Shown here piece after piece: positions 1 through 8,107 of a stretch of DNA of 64,000 nucleotides. A program made the translations under genes and the position numbers. The notes under the pieces were generated by a model. It was given only the letters and a program-made list of their open reading frames with translations. It was not told the DNA's origin and did no database searches. Source of the stretch: Rufibacter hautae (GTDB taxonomy: Bacteria > Bacteroidota > Bacteroidia > Cytophagales > Hymenobacteraceae); contig NZ_VKKY01000002.1 of assembly GCF_008271695.1 (NCBI RefSeq), positions 1,736,001 to 1,800,000 on the forward strand, written 5' to 3'. The number at the start of each line of letters is the position of its first letter. Position 1 is the stretch's first letter.

Positions 1-1092
1 TTGGTAGAAATTGGCCAAGGCCTGGTACACCCGCTTCAACGTCTCTATCGGTGGGTACGCCTCTTCGGTCTTCTTCAGCAGCAAGCCTCCGTCCTCGGGA
101 CCTAATAGCACGGTAGCGTAGCTGTACTTACCATCACGGCCGGCGCGGCCCGCTTCCTGGTAATAGGCTTCCAAAGAGTCAGGTAAGTCCAGGTGCACCA
201 CCAGGCGGACATCGGGTTTGTCAATCCCCATCCCGAAGGCGTTGGTGGCCACTATCACGCGTACGCGGTCCATGAGCCAATCGGTTTGGGCGCTGGAACG
301 GGTTTGGTGCGGCAGACCGGCGTGGTAAGCGGTGGCTTTGATGCCTTGCCGCTGCAGCCACTGAGCCAGTTCCTCGGTGCGGCGGCGGTTGCGCACGTAC
401 ACAATGGAGGTACCGTTCATCTTCTGCAGGATCTCGCGCAGACGACCTTCCTTGTCCTCGGTGGGCAGCACGGAATAAGACAGGTTCTTTCGCGCAAAAC
501 TCTGCTGGAATACCTGCCCGTTTTTGAATTTGAGTTTCTCCTGGATATCGGTTTTCACGGCCTCGGTGGCAGAGGCGGTCAACGCCAGCACCGGAACCTG
601 GGGCAGCAACTCGCGCAGCTTGGCAATCTCCAGGTAGGGCGGCCGGAAATCATAGCCCCACTGCGAAATACAATGCGCCTCGTCTACGGCCAGCAAGGTC
701 ACATTCATCCGCTTCACCCGCTCCAGGAACAGATCGGTCTGCAGGCGCTCCGGCGAAACGTACAGGAACTGTACCCCGCCAAAGACACAGTTGTCCATGA
801 TGATGTCGCGCTCCCGCTCCGGTTGGCCCGCGTGCAGCGCCGCCGCCGAGATGCCCCGCTTGCGCAGGTTCTCCACTTGGTCTTTCATCAGGGCCACCAA
901 CGGCGAGATCACCACGCAGACGCCCCCCATCACCAGCGCCGGCACCTGGAAACAGATCGATTTCCCGCCCCCGGTGGGCAGAATGGCTAGCGTGTCTTGC
1001 CCCGCCAACGTAGAATTGATGATGTCCTCCTGCCCCGGCCTGAACGCCTCGTGCCCCCAATACTGCCGCAGGATGTCTAATGTATTTGCCAT
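1..1092 (-). CDS. recQ: ATP-dependent DNA helicase RecQ, N-terminal part (runs off window)
   Basis: 3'-5' DNA helicase of superfamily 2, acting in recombination and repair of stalled forks. The window holds the first 364 codons; the RQC/HRDC end lies outside. Visible motifs are the AFRPGQEDII Q-motif (about residues 16-25), Walker A PTGGGKS (39-45), motif Ia SPLVALMKDQV, and the RecQ-type DEAH box in AVDEAHCISQWGYDFRPPY (DEAH about 137-140). Near the window edge an AGRAGRDGKYSYA helicase motif VI is present. The start ATG at 1092-1090 is chosen because the Q-motif follows at the usual distance and a TATTTTTG box lies 8 bases upstream. The frame stays open to base 1. Identity is secure; only full length is unknown. 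Confidence 0.95.
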   Translation of the reverse strand, partial: MANTLDILRQYWGHEAFRPGQEDIINSTLAGQDTLAILPTGGGKSICFQVPALVMGGVCVVISPLVALMKDQVENLRKRGISAAALHAGQPERERDIIMDNCVFGGVQFLYVSPERLQTDLFLERVKRMNVTLLAVDEAHCISQWGYDFRPPYLEIAKLRELLPQVPVLALTASATEAVKTDIQEKLKFKNGQVFQQSFARKNLSYSVLPTEDKEGRLREILQKMNGTSIVYVRNRRRTEELAQWLQRQGIKATAYHAGLPHQTRSSAQTDWLMDRVRVIVATNAFGMGIDKPDVRLVVHLDLPDSLEAYYQEAGRAGRDGKYSYATVLLGPEDGGLLLKKTEEAYPPIETLKRVYQALANFYQ

Positions 1093-1100
1093 AGATCGTC

Positions 1101-1108
1101 CAAAAATA
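1101..1108 (-). promoter_or_regulatory. Possible Bacteroidota -7 box upstream of recQ
   Basis: TATTTTTG on the minus strand fits the Bacteroidota TAnnTTTG -7 consensus and ends 8 bases before the recQ ATG, which would give a very short leader. I see no convincing TTTG -33 partner, so this is tentative. Confidence 0.3.
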
Positions 1109-1226
1109 CGAATTTGTCTGAGGATGCAGGTGTTGGCGCGACCGGTTATTGGCAGAGACACTCGCAGGACCTCCGGACACTGCGAGGTCTTTTGAGTAAT
1201 CGGTAAAGCTGTGGCGAATGACCTTC

Positions 1227-1397
1227 AACCCACCCCCTACCCCTCCCAAGAGGGGAATCCCGCTTATTAGTTTTGGAGCTATTTTGCGGAAATGAGGCTG
1301 GAAACCTTAGTCATTCTCACGATGCGTAACGCTTTCACATTTTTTATCAGACTACGATTGCAGCTATTCCCCTCCTGGGAGGGGTAGGGGTGGGTTT
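1227..1397. repeat. 171-bp element with long C/G-rich terminal inverted repeats (MITE/REPIN-like)
   Basis: The left arm at 1227-1257 (CCCACCCC, CTACCCCTCCC, then AGGGGAA) and the right arm at 1367-1397 are imperfect reverse complements over about 30 bases. They enclose about 110 bases without a gene. Each arm also contains its own small palindrome (CCCCTCC/GGAGGGG type). The design matches non-autonomous dispersed repeats of Bacteroidota intergenic DNA, but only one copy lies in this window. The 1093-1487 gap holds this element, one GAAAACAG-type motif and a terminator, and no gene. Confidence 0.65.
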
Positions 1398-1415
1398 ACA
1401 TTTCCTACACACATT

Positions 1416-1437
1416 CTCTAAAACAGCCCTAAAACAG
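1416..1437. repeat. Copy of dispersed AAAACAGCCCTAAAAC motif
   Basis: Contains AAAACAGCCCTAAAACAG, the right half of the intergenic motif seen again at 20229, 20342, 28153, 28532, 32186, 45776 and 50005. The left GTTTTC half is degenerate here. Confidence 0.4.
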
Positions 1438-1464
1438 AAAACCCGGCCAAGTGGCCGGGTTTCT
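1437..1464 (-). terminator. Intrinsic terminator of the gene at 1488-2309
   Basis: ACCCGGCCA and TGGCCGGGT form a GC-rich stem with a minimal loop, followed on the minus strand by TTTTCTGTTTT. It starts about 24 bases after the stop codon of the minus-strand gene. The flanking A-run means it could also act on the other strand. Confidence 0.75.
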
Positions 1465-1487
1465 ATACATTCACTCTATTTAAAAAC

Positions 1488-2309
1488 TTAGGCAGCGGCA
1501 GATTGGTCGTGCTCGCGGTCCTCAATTACTTTCTTCAGTTTCACAATAGACTGCTTGGCACGCTCCTCATCCAGTTTGTTGATGTTCAGGAGCATCTTGG
1601 TTTTCTCCTGACGCGTGATCACCGGATTGTTCAGCAGGCGGATGATTTCTTCCTTCTGCTTGGCGGTGGCGTACTTCACATTGGCTTCTTCGGCTACCGG
1701 AGCCGGAGCAGCGGCTACCACCGGAGCAGGCGTTGGCTCTACCGGAACCGCGTCGGCCGGAACGGCTTTCATGGTCTTGGCAGGGGCCGCAGGCTTAGCG
1801 GGTTGCTCCACTTTCTGCTCGGTCACGTTGCCTTGGTAGTCCATCTCCTCTGCAGGAGTTGGCTCATACCCGGCGGCTCTGATAATCCAGGCTAAGATGT
1901 TACGGTAGGCTTTGCCGATGGCTCTGGTCTGCGCCATAGAGGCGATAGCGTACTCTTGGTAGTACTTGCGGCCCTGCTCTTTGTTAGAGCAGATTGCGAA
2001 ACCGGCGCCAACGATCTGCTCGGTGCGCAGGTTCAGCAGGTTCACTTTGGCCAGGTACTTGATCTCGGTGCTATCACTCATGTTGGTGAGTTCATCTACC
2101 ACGGGCAGAATACCCAGACGGGAACCAGCGTACTGCCAGCCTTCCACGTTCACGTACTCTTTGCCTTGTATGTTTTGATACAGCCGATTCTCCTTAATGA
2201 ACTTCGCCAAATCAACGGCCAAGTGCATGGTCTCATCAGAGCGGGAGATATCAAAACTTTCGATTTTGTTCTTCTTAACCACTTTCTCTTCGTTACTAGC
2301 TTGGTTCAT
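1488..2309 (-). CDS. Erf/Rad52-like single-strand annealing candidate, conserved in phages and bacteria
   Basis: 273 aa. I recognise the layout rather than a named family. An N-terminal 150-residue domain contains KEYVNVEGWQYAG (about 50-62), a stretch on accumulated sequence changes (AGFAICSNKE), and the signature YAIASMAQTRAIGKAYRN followed by AAGYEPTPAEEM. The same signature occurs in phage-borne ssDNA-binding/annealing proteins. A low-complexity Ala/Pro linker follows (about 170-215). A C-terminal charged module opens with YATAKQKEEIIRLLN, resembling the short helical tails of Erf/RecT-type proteins. No phage genes are nearby, so it is a stand-alone chromosomal gene. It has its own terminator downstream. 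The biochemical role (ssDNA binding and annealing) is inferred; alternatives are other recombination-mediator folds. Confidence 0.6.
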   Translation of the reverse strand: MNQASNEEKVVKKNKIESFDISRSDETMHLAVDLAKFIKENRLYQNIQGKEYVNVEGWQYAGSRLGILPVVDELTNMSDSTEIKYLAKVNLLNLRTEQIVGAGFAICSNKEQGRKYYQEYAIASMAQTRAIGKAYRNILAWIIRAAGYEPTPAEEMDYQGNVTEQKVEQPAKPAAPAKTMKAVPADAVPVEPTPAPVVAAAPAPVAEEANVKYATAKQKEEIIRLLNNPVITRQEKTKMLLNINKLDEERAKQSIVKLKKVIEDREHDQSAAA

Positions 2310-2673
2310 TTTCGTCTGCGTTTATTTCTTTTGTTGTTACAGATTGATAACAGAACCTCTTCCCTAAAAGTGCCAAATAGGTGAATTTTAACTCTATTTT
2401 ATCCTATTGATTATCAATCACTTACAAGTATTTACTAAAATATTTTTAGCATTTATAACCGCTTCATACACAGCACTTTACCTGAAAAGCTAAATACATT
2501 AGCAATATCTTACGCCTGGCGAAAGACACACAGCGCTAATTACCTAAATACCAGAACCTTATTATACGTTTTAAAACAGAAAAGAGGGGCCAAAACAGGC
2601 AGAAATGCCTGCACCTTAACCGCTGAGCCGGTAAAGGCATGTTTTGAAAAAAAGAGCCCAGAAACGGCGTTAT
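2310..2673. other. Intergenic region between comEC and the annealing-like gene
   Basis: AT-rich 364 bp. The 2310-2460 part should hold the promoter of the gene at 1488-2309; I see TATTTG but no clean TAnnTTTG box. At about 2603-2640 there is an imperfect hairpin (ATGCCT/AGGCAT with inner TTACCGG-like arms) close behind the comEC stop, which may end that transcript. Two degenerate copies of the GTTTT/AAAACAG motif lie at about 2567-2599 and 2639-2669. No gene seen. Confidence 0.4.
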
Positions 2674-4782
2674 CTACAGCCTGATCTGCCACGCGCCGTC
2701 TTCCTCCAGCACGTGCACGCGATACCCGGCAGCCCGCAGTTCCTGGACTTTCCTGGCCACGTATCTTCGGCTGTTGGTCTGGTCTAAGACAAGGGTGCGG
2801 ACTGAGAAGGCTTTTTGCAACCGGGGCAGGTCGAACCACAGGTTGTGCTGCAGTACCACCGCATCTAGCGTCACCGGCCTTTCCAGGTTTCTGGGCAATT
2901 TCCGGAGCCACAGCAGGCGCTTTCCCTGCCAGACTACCACACGGTTTCCCTCCAGCGTTTCATAAAAAGGAAGGGGCTGTTTAAAGGCTGTTTCTGGAAA
3001 ATCAGTTGCAAAAGGAATGTCCTGGCGCACGCCTTTGGCCCACCAGTAAGGCTGCACCTGGTAGGAAAACAACTGGGGCTGCGCGAAGAAAGCAGAATCT
3101 GCCAGGAAAGTCACTTCCCTCCCATGTACGACACTCACCACGCTGCTCCGGCGGGCGCTATGGATGACCAACTCCCGCGTGCGGCGCTGTCGATGCGCCT
3201 CGGCCAGTTCCGTACCTGAGACAAAGGCCAGGCACAGCACACACAGCGCTAGCCAGGAAAGTTTCTTATGGACCAGAAACAGCACGGCCGCAAAGATCAG
3301 GAGGTACAAGGCCGCTACCTGCCCAGGGGTGACCACAAACCCATCCAGCACCGCTTTCGGCCAATGCTCCAGCCAGAGCAGCACTTCGTTCAAGATCCAA
3401 AGCGTTTTTTCCAGCAAAAAGCCAATCCAGCCGTTGACTACGGGTACCCAGAAGAACATCATGAAGGCCACTCCCATGTATAACCCGACGGAGGTGAGCG
3501 GCACCGCCACCAGGTTAGCTACCCAGAAGTATACCGGAAATTGGTGGAAATAATAAAGGCTCAGCGGAAAGGTGGCCAACTGGGCTGCCACCGAAATAGC
3601 CAGCAACTCCCAGACCAAGCGCACGGCGCGGTTCTCCGGGTTCCAGAACTTTAGGAAAAGCGGCTGCAGCAACACAATACCGGCCACGGCCAAAAAGGAT
3701 AGTTGGAACCCGACATCGTAAAGGAAATTAGGCTCGTAGATGAGCAGCGCCAGCGCTACTACCGCCAGCGTATTGAGAATGGAAGCCCGCCGCCGCAGCA
3801 AAAGCCCCAACTCTACCAAGGAGAACATGCACACCGACCGCAGCACCGAGGCCGACATCCCCGTCACGAAGGCGTAGAACCACACCACGCCCACTACCAA
3901 AAGAAAGATGAGCAGCTTACTCGTCTTGCCGCGCCGCAAGGGTTTGAGGAAGAACAGCAGCACTCCGTACAACAAACCCACGTGCAAACCACTTACCGCC
4001 AGCACGTGCATGGTACCGGTTCGGGCATAGGCATTGCGCAGCGCGGCATCCAGATCATCCTGCACGCCCAGTACCAGCGCATGGGCAATGGTCACTTCGC
4101 GCTTGGTCTCAATGTGCTCCCCGAAGGCGTTTTCGAGCTGTTTTCTGATTTTAAGGCTCAAAGCAACAATGTAGCTGGGCGGTGCATAGCCTATGGACAG
4201 CCAGGTACCTGTAGGTAAATACGCCTGCCACTGAATGTGCTTCAAGGCCAGGTACCGGCGATAGTCAAACTGGAAAGGATTGGCGGGAGCAGCGGGCGGA
4301 GAGAGCGACCCCTGCACCAGAAGTCTTTGCCCGTATTGCAGGGAATCAGCCTTGGGCGAGTGGGGCAGGAAAACGGCGACCTGACCCTGCGCGGGGTACC
4401 ATTTGCCTTGCGCGCGCACGGCCTCTACCCTGCCCACTGAACTGACCGAGTTTGGCTTCAGGGCCACAGCTTTCACCAGCGTAATCTGGTAATGCGTGAT
4501 TTGTTGGGCGGGTACTGGAAGCGTTTCGGGGGTATTTTTGTAAAAAGAGGCCCAAAACGAGAAAGCGGTTACGGCCAACATCCCGGCCAGACCGGCATAT
4601 CTTCGGTGCCGGGCCAAGGGCTTTTTATAAGCCAGCCAAAGGAGGGCCAAAAACAGGAGCACAAAAAAAGCCGCCAGCTCCCCCGCGAAGGGAAAACCAC
4701 GGCCGATGGTATGATACAGGAGAATCCCGGGTATGAAACTACCCACCAGCCTGAATGTGCCGGTGAGCGCCCTTTTAGCCAT
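2674..4782 (-). CDS. comEC: ComEC/Rec2-family DNA-uptake channel protein
   Basis: 702 aa inner-membrane protein that should pass single-stranded DNA into the cytoplasm during natural transformation. The N-terminus has two hydrophobic segments (about 12-80), then an OB-like soluble part (DUF4131 region). The competence core carries the hallmark GTMHVLAVSGLHVGLLYG (about 250-267), followed by multiple membrane helices to about residue 520. The C-terminal part occupies the place of the metallo-beta-lactamase domain of long ComEC proteins, but no HxHxDH metal site is visible; it retains only beta-lactamase-like hydrophobic strands (LDAVVLQHN). This shortened form is common in Bacteroidota as far as I know. 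Start chosen at the MAKRALTG ATG, which overlaps a tiny upstream frame by 8 bases. Confidence 0.9.
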   Translation of the reverse strand: MAKRALTGTFRLVGSFIPGILLYHTIGRGFPFAGELAAFFVLLFLALLWLAYKKPLARHRRYAGLAGMLAVTAFSFWASFYKNTPETLPVPAQQITHYQITLVKAVALKPNSVSSVGRVEAVRAQGKWYPAQGQVAVFLPHSPKADSLQYGQRLLVQGSLSPPAAPANPFQFDYRRYLALKHIQWQAYLPTGTWLSIGYAPPSYIVALSLKIRKQLENAFGEHIETKREVTIAHALVLGVQDDLDAALRNAYARTGTMHVLAVSGLHVGLLYGVLLFFLKPLRRGKTSKLLIFLLVVGVVWFYAFVTGMSASVLRSVCMFSLVELGLLLRRRASILNTLAVVALALLIYEPNFLYDVGFQLSFLAVAGIVLLQPLFLKFWNPENRAVRLVWELLAISVAAQLATFPLSLYYFHQFPVYFWVANLVAVPLTSVGLYMGVAFMMFFWVPVVNGWIGFLLEKTLWILNEVLLWLEHWPKAVLDGFVVTPGQVAALYLLIFAAVLFLVHKKLSWLALCVLCLAFVSGTELAEAHRQRRTRELVIHSARRSSVVSVVHGREVTFLADSAFFAQPQLFSYQVQPYWWAKGVRQDIPFATDFPETAFKQPLPFYETLEGNRVVVWQGKRLLWLRKLPRNLERPVTLDAVVLQHNLWFDLPRLQKAFSVRTLVLDQTNSRRYVARKVQELRAAGYRVHVLEEDGAWQIRL

Positions 4783-4897
4783 TGCCTACCATTTTGTCTT
4801 GCAGCACCACAGAAGCCACCTTGCAATCCTGAAACCCCATTCCTGCGGCTAAGGCCTGTGCCTGAATGTTAGAGACTTTTTGGGCGAAATAAGTCAT
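4775..4897 (-). CDS. Possible 40-aa leader peptide overlapping the comEC start
   Basis: A 40-codon frame starts at an ATG at 4897-4895 and ends in a TAA that shares 8 bases with the comEC start (ATGGCTAA). It reads MTYFAQKVSNIQ at the start and ends QDKMVGNG. It lies just behind the phoH terminator, so it would be the first frame of the comEC transcript. The overlap suggests translational coupling if it is translated. I recognise no family; it could also be chance or a gene remnant. Confidence 0.3.
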   Translation of the reverse strand: MTYFAQKVSNIQAQALAAGMGFQDCKVASVVLQDKMVGNG

Positions 4898-4906
4898 GGC
4901 ACTGAA

Positions 4907-4965
4907 TTAAGTTAAAAGAAAACGGCAAAGGCGCATTCCCCCGGAGGAGAAGGCACCTTTGCCGT
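4907..4965 (-). terminator. Intrinsic terminator of phoH
   Basis: ACGGCAAAGG (4922-4931) pairs with CCTTTGCCGT (4956-4965), extended by GC pairs. On the minus strand it is followed by TTTTCTTTTAACTT. It begins 10 bases after the phoH stop. Confidence 0.8.
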
Positions 4966-4974
4966 AATTAGAAT

Positions 4975-6018
4975 TTAGTCGTCGTGACGGCGGAAGTTCT
5001 GGCGGCGGCGCGGGGCATCCTGCAGTTCCAGATCACCATTCTTCTCGCGTTCCTCGCGCTCTTTCTGGCGCTTGTCATCGAACTTGGTGTAAGCCTCCAC
5101 AATGCTTTTCACCAAACGGTGACGCACTACGTCTTCGGCCTGCATCTCCACAAACCCGATGCCTTTGATGTCTTTCAGCACCGTCATGGCCTCAATCAAA
5201 CCCGAGCGCTGGTTGCGCGGCAAGTCAATTTGGGTACGGTCACCGTTGATCATCACCTTAGAGGTAGGTCCCATCCGGGTCATAAACATCTTGATCTGCA
5301 TGGGCGTGGTATTCTGGGCCTCGTCCAGCAGCACAAAGGCGTTGTTGAGGGTACGTCCGCGCATGTAGGCCAAAGGAGCGATCTCTATGATTTTGTTTTC
5401 ATAGTAGTACTTCAGCTTCTCTACCGGGATCATCTCTTCCAGTGCATCATAAATAGGCCGCAGATACGGATCTACTTTGTCCTTCATGTCACCGGGCAAG
5501 AACCCAAGGCTCTCTCCTGCTTCCACCACCGGACGGGAGATGATGATCTTCTTCACCTCTTTATTTTTAAGCGCCCGCACGGCCATGGCTACCGAGATAA
5601 AGGTTTTACCCGTACCGGCTGGCCCCAAGGCGAACACTAAATCATTTTTGGCAACGGCCTCCACCAGTTTGTGCTGGCTGGGGGTTTTGGCTTTGATCAC
5701 GCCGCCCTTGCTGCCGTACACAATTACATCCGGCGAAGTGATGACCACGTCATCCTCAAAATCATTATCGGCGGCCAGGAACTTATGCACGCTCTTGTCC
5801 GTGATTTTCCCGTATTGGTGGTAATGCTCAATAAGAGAGGAAAGGATTTCGTGAATTTTGGTGATCTCAGGGGTTTGTCCCTGGATCTTGATCTCGTTGC
5901 CGCGGGAAATGATTTTGCTGCTTGGGAAAGCGGCGGCCAACTGTTTTATATTCTGGTTTTCCAGTCCCAGGAAGTCTATCAATGATATATTTTCCAGGGT
6001 TATAGTTTTTTCTACCAA
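4975..6018 (-). CDS. phoH: PhoH-family ATPase
   Basis: 347 aa cytoplasmic P-loop ATPase of the PhoH/YbeZ family, often linked to RNA metabolism and ribosome maturation in other bacteria. An N-terminal KH-like/PhoH-N region (about 1-75) is followed by the ATPase. Walker A GPAGTGKT sits at about 132-139, then IIISRPVVEAGESLGFLPGD, and Walker B AFVLLDEAQN at about 226-235, with NGDRTQIDLP downstream. The charged C-terminus (KEREEREKNG) is low-complexity. The start must be the TTG at 6018-6016: a TAG stop lies two codons upstream in frame, and no ATG follows before the conserved region. It is divergent from the DUF62 gene at 6129. Confidence 0.93.
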   Translation of the reverse strand: MVEKTITLENISLIDFLGLENQNIKQLAAAFPSSKIISRGNEIKIQGQTPEITKIHEILSSLIEHYHQYGKITDKSVHKFLAADNDFEDDVVITSPDVIVYGSKGGVIKAKTPSQHKLVEAVAKNDLVFALGPAGTGKTFISVAMAVRALKNKEVKKIIISRPVVEAGESLGFLPGDMKDKVDPYLRPIYDALEEMIPVEKLKYYYENKIIEIAPLAYMRGRTLNNAFVLLDEAQNTTPMQIKMFMTRMGPTSKVMINGDRTQIDLPRNQRSGLIEAMTVLKDIKGIGFVEMQAEDVVRHRLVKSIVEAYTKFDDKRQKEREEREKNGDLELQDAPRRRQNFRRHDD

Positions 6019-6128
6019 AGGCTATTTCTGTTTATATAGGTGGTTTTAAAACCAATCTACTGAAAATATAGTAGATTTGTTATAAGACAATTTTAGAAAT
6101 AGTAAAGTTCTTTTGACCAACCGTTCCC

Positions 6129-6905
6129 ATGGGAATTCTCACGTTAATGTCGGATTTTGGCACCACAGACCATTATGTGGCCGCTGTAAAAGCTAAGATC
6201 CTGACTATCAATCAGGCGCAGATAATTGTAGATATCTCACATCACGTAGAACCCTTCAATATTGCCCACGGCTACCATGTGATTCACTCCGTTTTCCAGG
6301 ATTTTCCGCAGGGAACCGTGCACCTGATTGCCGTGGATACGCACGGCACCCGTAACGGCAGATACCAGGTAGCCCGTCATAAAGGACATTATTTTGTCTG
6401 CGCCGATAATGGTCTTTTGTCGCTCCTCACAGACGGCGATCCCGAGCAATTGGTGGACCTACCCTTAGTGTCAGATTCATCTTCCCCCGCCCGCGATATT
6501 ATGGTGCCGGCCGCCGTGGCTTTGGCCCAGGGTGCCACCATGGCTGAGGTAGGGGAACTCGCCGATGGCATGGTGCAGCTCATTAACCGCCAGCTCCGCT
6601 TGAACGACCACTCCATTACTGGGCACGTGGTGCACGTGGATCACTACGGCAACCTCATCACCGACATTACCCGGGAGAGCGTAGACGCCATCGGCCATGG
6701 CCGCCCGTTTACCATCCATTTCAACCGCGAGGTCATTGACCGCCTCAGCACCCGGTACAACCAACCCAACGAAGGCGACAGCGTGGCCTTGTTCAACCGG
6801 CAGGGATACCTTACCATTGGCATCAACAAAGGCCACGCCTCTGAGTTGCTGGGCATGTACTTTGACTCTCCGGTAGACATTAGGTTTGCGCCAGATCCGG
6901 CTTAG
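6129..6905 (+). CDS. S-adenosyl-L-methionine hydrolase (adenosine-forming), DUF62/SAM hydroxide adenosyltransferase family
   Basis: 258 aa cytoplasmic enzyme that uses a water-derived hydroxide to split SAM into adenosine and methionine. The N-terminus ILTLMSDFGTTDHYVAAVKA is the diagnostic start of the family, with the SAM-binding Asp residues. Further family segments are the ISHHVEPFNIAHGYHVI stretch, a VDTHGTRNGR turn (His near 70) and the C-terminal half with HVVHVDHYGNLITDI and an INKGHASELLG tail. Length is typical. It is transcribed away from phoH and appears to be the first gene of a rightward run with the ABM-type gene and hscB. Confidence 0.92.
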   Translation: MGILTLMSDFGTTDHYVAAVKAKILTINQAQIIVDISHHVEPFNIAHGYHVIHSVFQDFPQGTVHLIAVDTHGTRNGRYQVARHKGHYFVCADNGLLSLLTDGDPEQLVDLPLVSDSSSPARDIMVPAAVALAQGATMAEVGELADGMVQLINRQLRLNDHSITGHVVHVDHYGNLITDITRESVDAIGHGRPFTIHFNREVIDRLSTRYNQPNEGDSVALFNRQGYLTIGINKGHASELLGMYFDSPVDIRFAPDPA

Positions 6906-7023
6906 TTTTATTAAAATTTAGGCATCAAGAATCAACCATTGGGGAACCGCGCCTTAAGCGCCCTCTGCCCATTTCTTTTAAGGTAGTTGTACCTGAAGCT
7001 ATCAAAAAACCAATTCTAATTCC

Positions 7024-7314
7024 ATGCTGATACGAGTAGTGCGCATGACCTTTGTGCCCGAGCAGGTGCCTGCGTTTCTTGAAATCTTCAAAGCCTCTCG
7101 GGACAAGATCAGCGCTTTCCCGGGGTGCAGAAGCGTGGAATTGTTACAAGATTACCACCTGCCCCACGTATACAGCACCTACAGTCATTGGGACTCTGAT
7201 GAGGCCCTGAACAACTACCGCACCTCTGCCTTGTTTGGGAGTGTCTGGAAACCCACCAAAGCCTTGTTCGCTGAACCGGCGCAGGCTTTCTCTTTTAAAC
7301 CCGCCGAGGTGTAA
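7024..7314 (+). CDS. Antibiotic-biosynthesis-monooxygenase (ABM) domain protein
   Basis: 96 aa, one dimeric alpha/beta-barrel domain of the ABM/YgiN type. The family pattern is visible: LIRVVRMTFVPEQVPAFLEIF (strand 1 and helix), then FPGCRSVELLQD, then a YSTYSHWDSDEALNNYR segment with the buried W, and a short C-terminal FSFKP strand. Members include quinol and haem oxygenase-like enzymes, but many are unassigned. No cofactor residue can be inferred here. It lies between the DUF62 gene and hscB, 118 bp and 78 bp from its neighbours. Confidence 0.8.
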   Translation: MLIRVVRMTFVPEQVPAFLEIFKASRDKISAFPGCRSVELLQDYHLPHVYSTYSHWDSDEALNNYRTSALFGSVWKPTKALFAEPAQAFSFKPAEV

Positions 7315-7392
7315 CGCAAAAACAGGTATATCTTCTTCCCCGCTTCTTGCGTCTTGTATCTATTGTCTTACTTCTAGCGCCTACCTTATACT

Positions 7393-7932
7393 TTGAACTA
7401 CTTCCACTTCTACCAGATACCGGAAAGCTTTCTGCCCGATGAGAAAGCCATCCAAACCAAATACTACGCCCTGAGCCGCGAGTTCCACCCAGACTTCTAC
7501 ACCCTGGAGTCACCCGAAAAGCAGCAGGAGATTCTGGAGAAGTCTACCCTCAACACCAACGCCTACCGCACGCTCTCTAATTTTGACCGCCGCATGCAGT
7601 ACATTCTGGAGCAGCACGGCCTACTGGAAGAAGGCGGCCAGAACGATCTCCCCCAGGATTTCCTGATGGAAGTGATGGAGTTGAACGAGCAGTTGATGGA
7701 CCTGGAGATAGACTATGATTCTGTGCAGTTCAAGATTGTTTCTGACCAAACCAACGAGATTGAGGGTTTTCTGAAGGCTGCCATCTGGCCGGTGCTGGAA
7801 AACTATGAAAATTTACCCCCTGACGCTCAGGCAGAAGCCTTGCTGCAGGTAAAAAATTACTACCTAAAGCAGCGCTACCTCTTGCGTATAAAGGAATCAT
7901 TGAATAAGTTTGCATCCTCTTCTGACAGATAA
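7393..7932 (+). CDS. hscB: Fe-S cluster assembly co-chaperone HscB
   Basis: 179 aa J-domain co-chaperone that stimulates the HscA Hsp70 and presents the IscU scaffold. The J domain is at the N-terminus (MNYFHFYQIP start) with the HPD motif at residues 32-34 (REFHPDFYT). The C-terminal three-helix IscU-binding domain follows (DFLMEVMELNEQLMD). The start is a TTG at 7393; no ATG precedes the J domain. Length matches the family. No hscA or iscU is adjacent, so the operon seen in proteobacteria is not kept. Confidence 0.92.
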   Translation: MNYFHFYQIPESFLPDEKAIQTKYYALSREFHPDFYTLESPEKQQEILEKSTLNTNAYRTLSNFDRRMQYILEQHGLLEEGGQNDLPQDFLMEVMELNEQLMDLEIDYDSVQFKIVSDQTNEIEGFLKAAIWPVLENYENLPPDAQAEALLQVKNYYLKQRYLLRIKESLNKFASSSDR

Positions 7933-7978
7933 AGCGTTTCACGCCTCGTTTTTCAGAATCTACCGAAAAGGAGCAAAT

Positions 7979-8065
7979 GCCCAGGTGGCGGAATCGGTAG
8001 ACGCGTTGGTCTCAAACACCAATATCTTCACGGATGTGCCGGTTCGACTCCGGCCCTGGGTACCA
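7979..8065 (+). tRNA. tRNA-Leu (anticodon CAA)
   Basis: 87 nt. The acceptor stem GCCCAGG pairs with CCTGGGT (first pair G-T), followed by discriminator A and an encoded CCA end. The anticodon loop CTCAAAC gives CAA (reads UUG). The long variable arm is the class II form expected for Leu. The T arm GGTTCGACTCC is intact. It follows hscB by 46 bp and sits at the edge of the eCIS region. Confidence 0.95.
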
Positions 8066-8066
8066 G

Positions 8067-8107
8067 AGAGGACAGATCAGTTATTCTGAGTCTGTCCTCT
8101 TTTTTTA
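8067..8107 (+). terminator. Intrinsic terminator after tRNA-Leu
   Basis: AGAGGACAGA (8067-8076) pairs perfectly with TCTGTCCTCT (8091-8100) and is followed by a run of eight T. Textbook rho-independent terminator, 1 base behind the tRNA. Confidence 0.95.

Noticed and set aside
2540..2911. 123-codon minus-strand frame overlapping the end of comEC
   Set aside because: Different frame inside a well-supported gene and extending into non-coding DNA.
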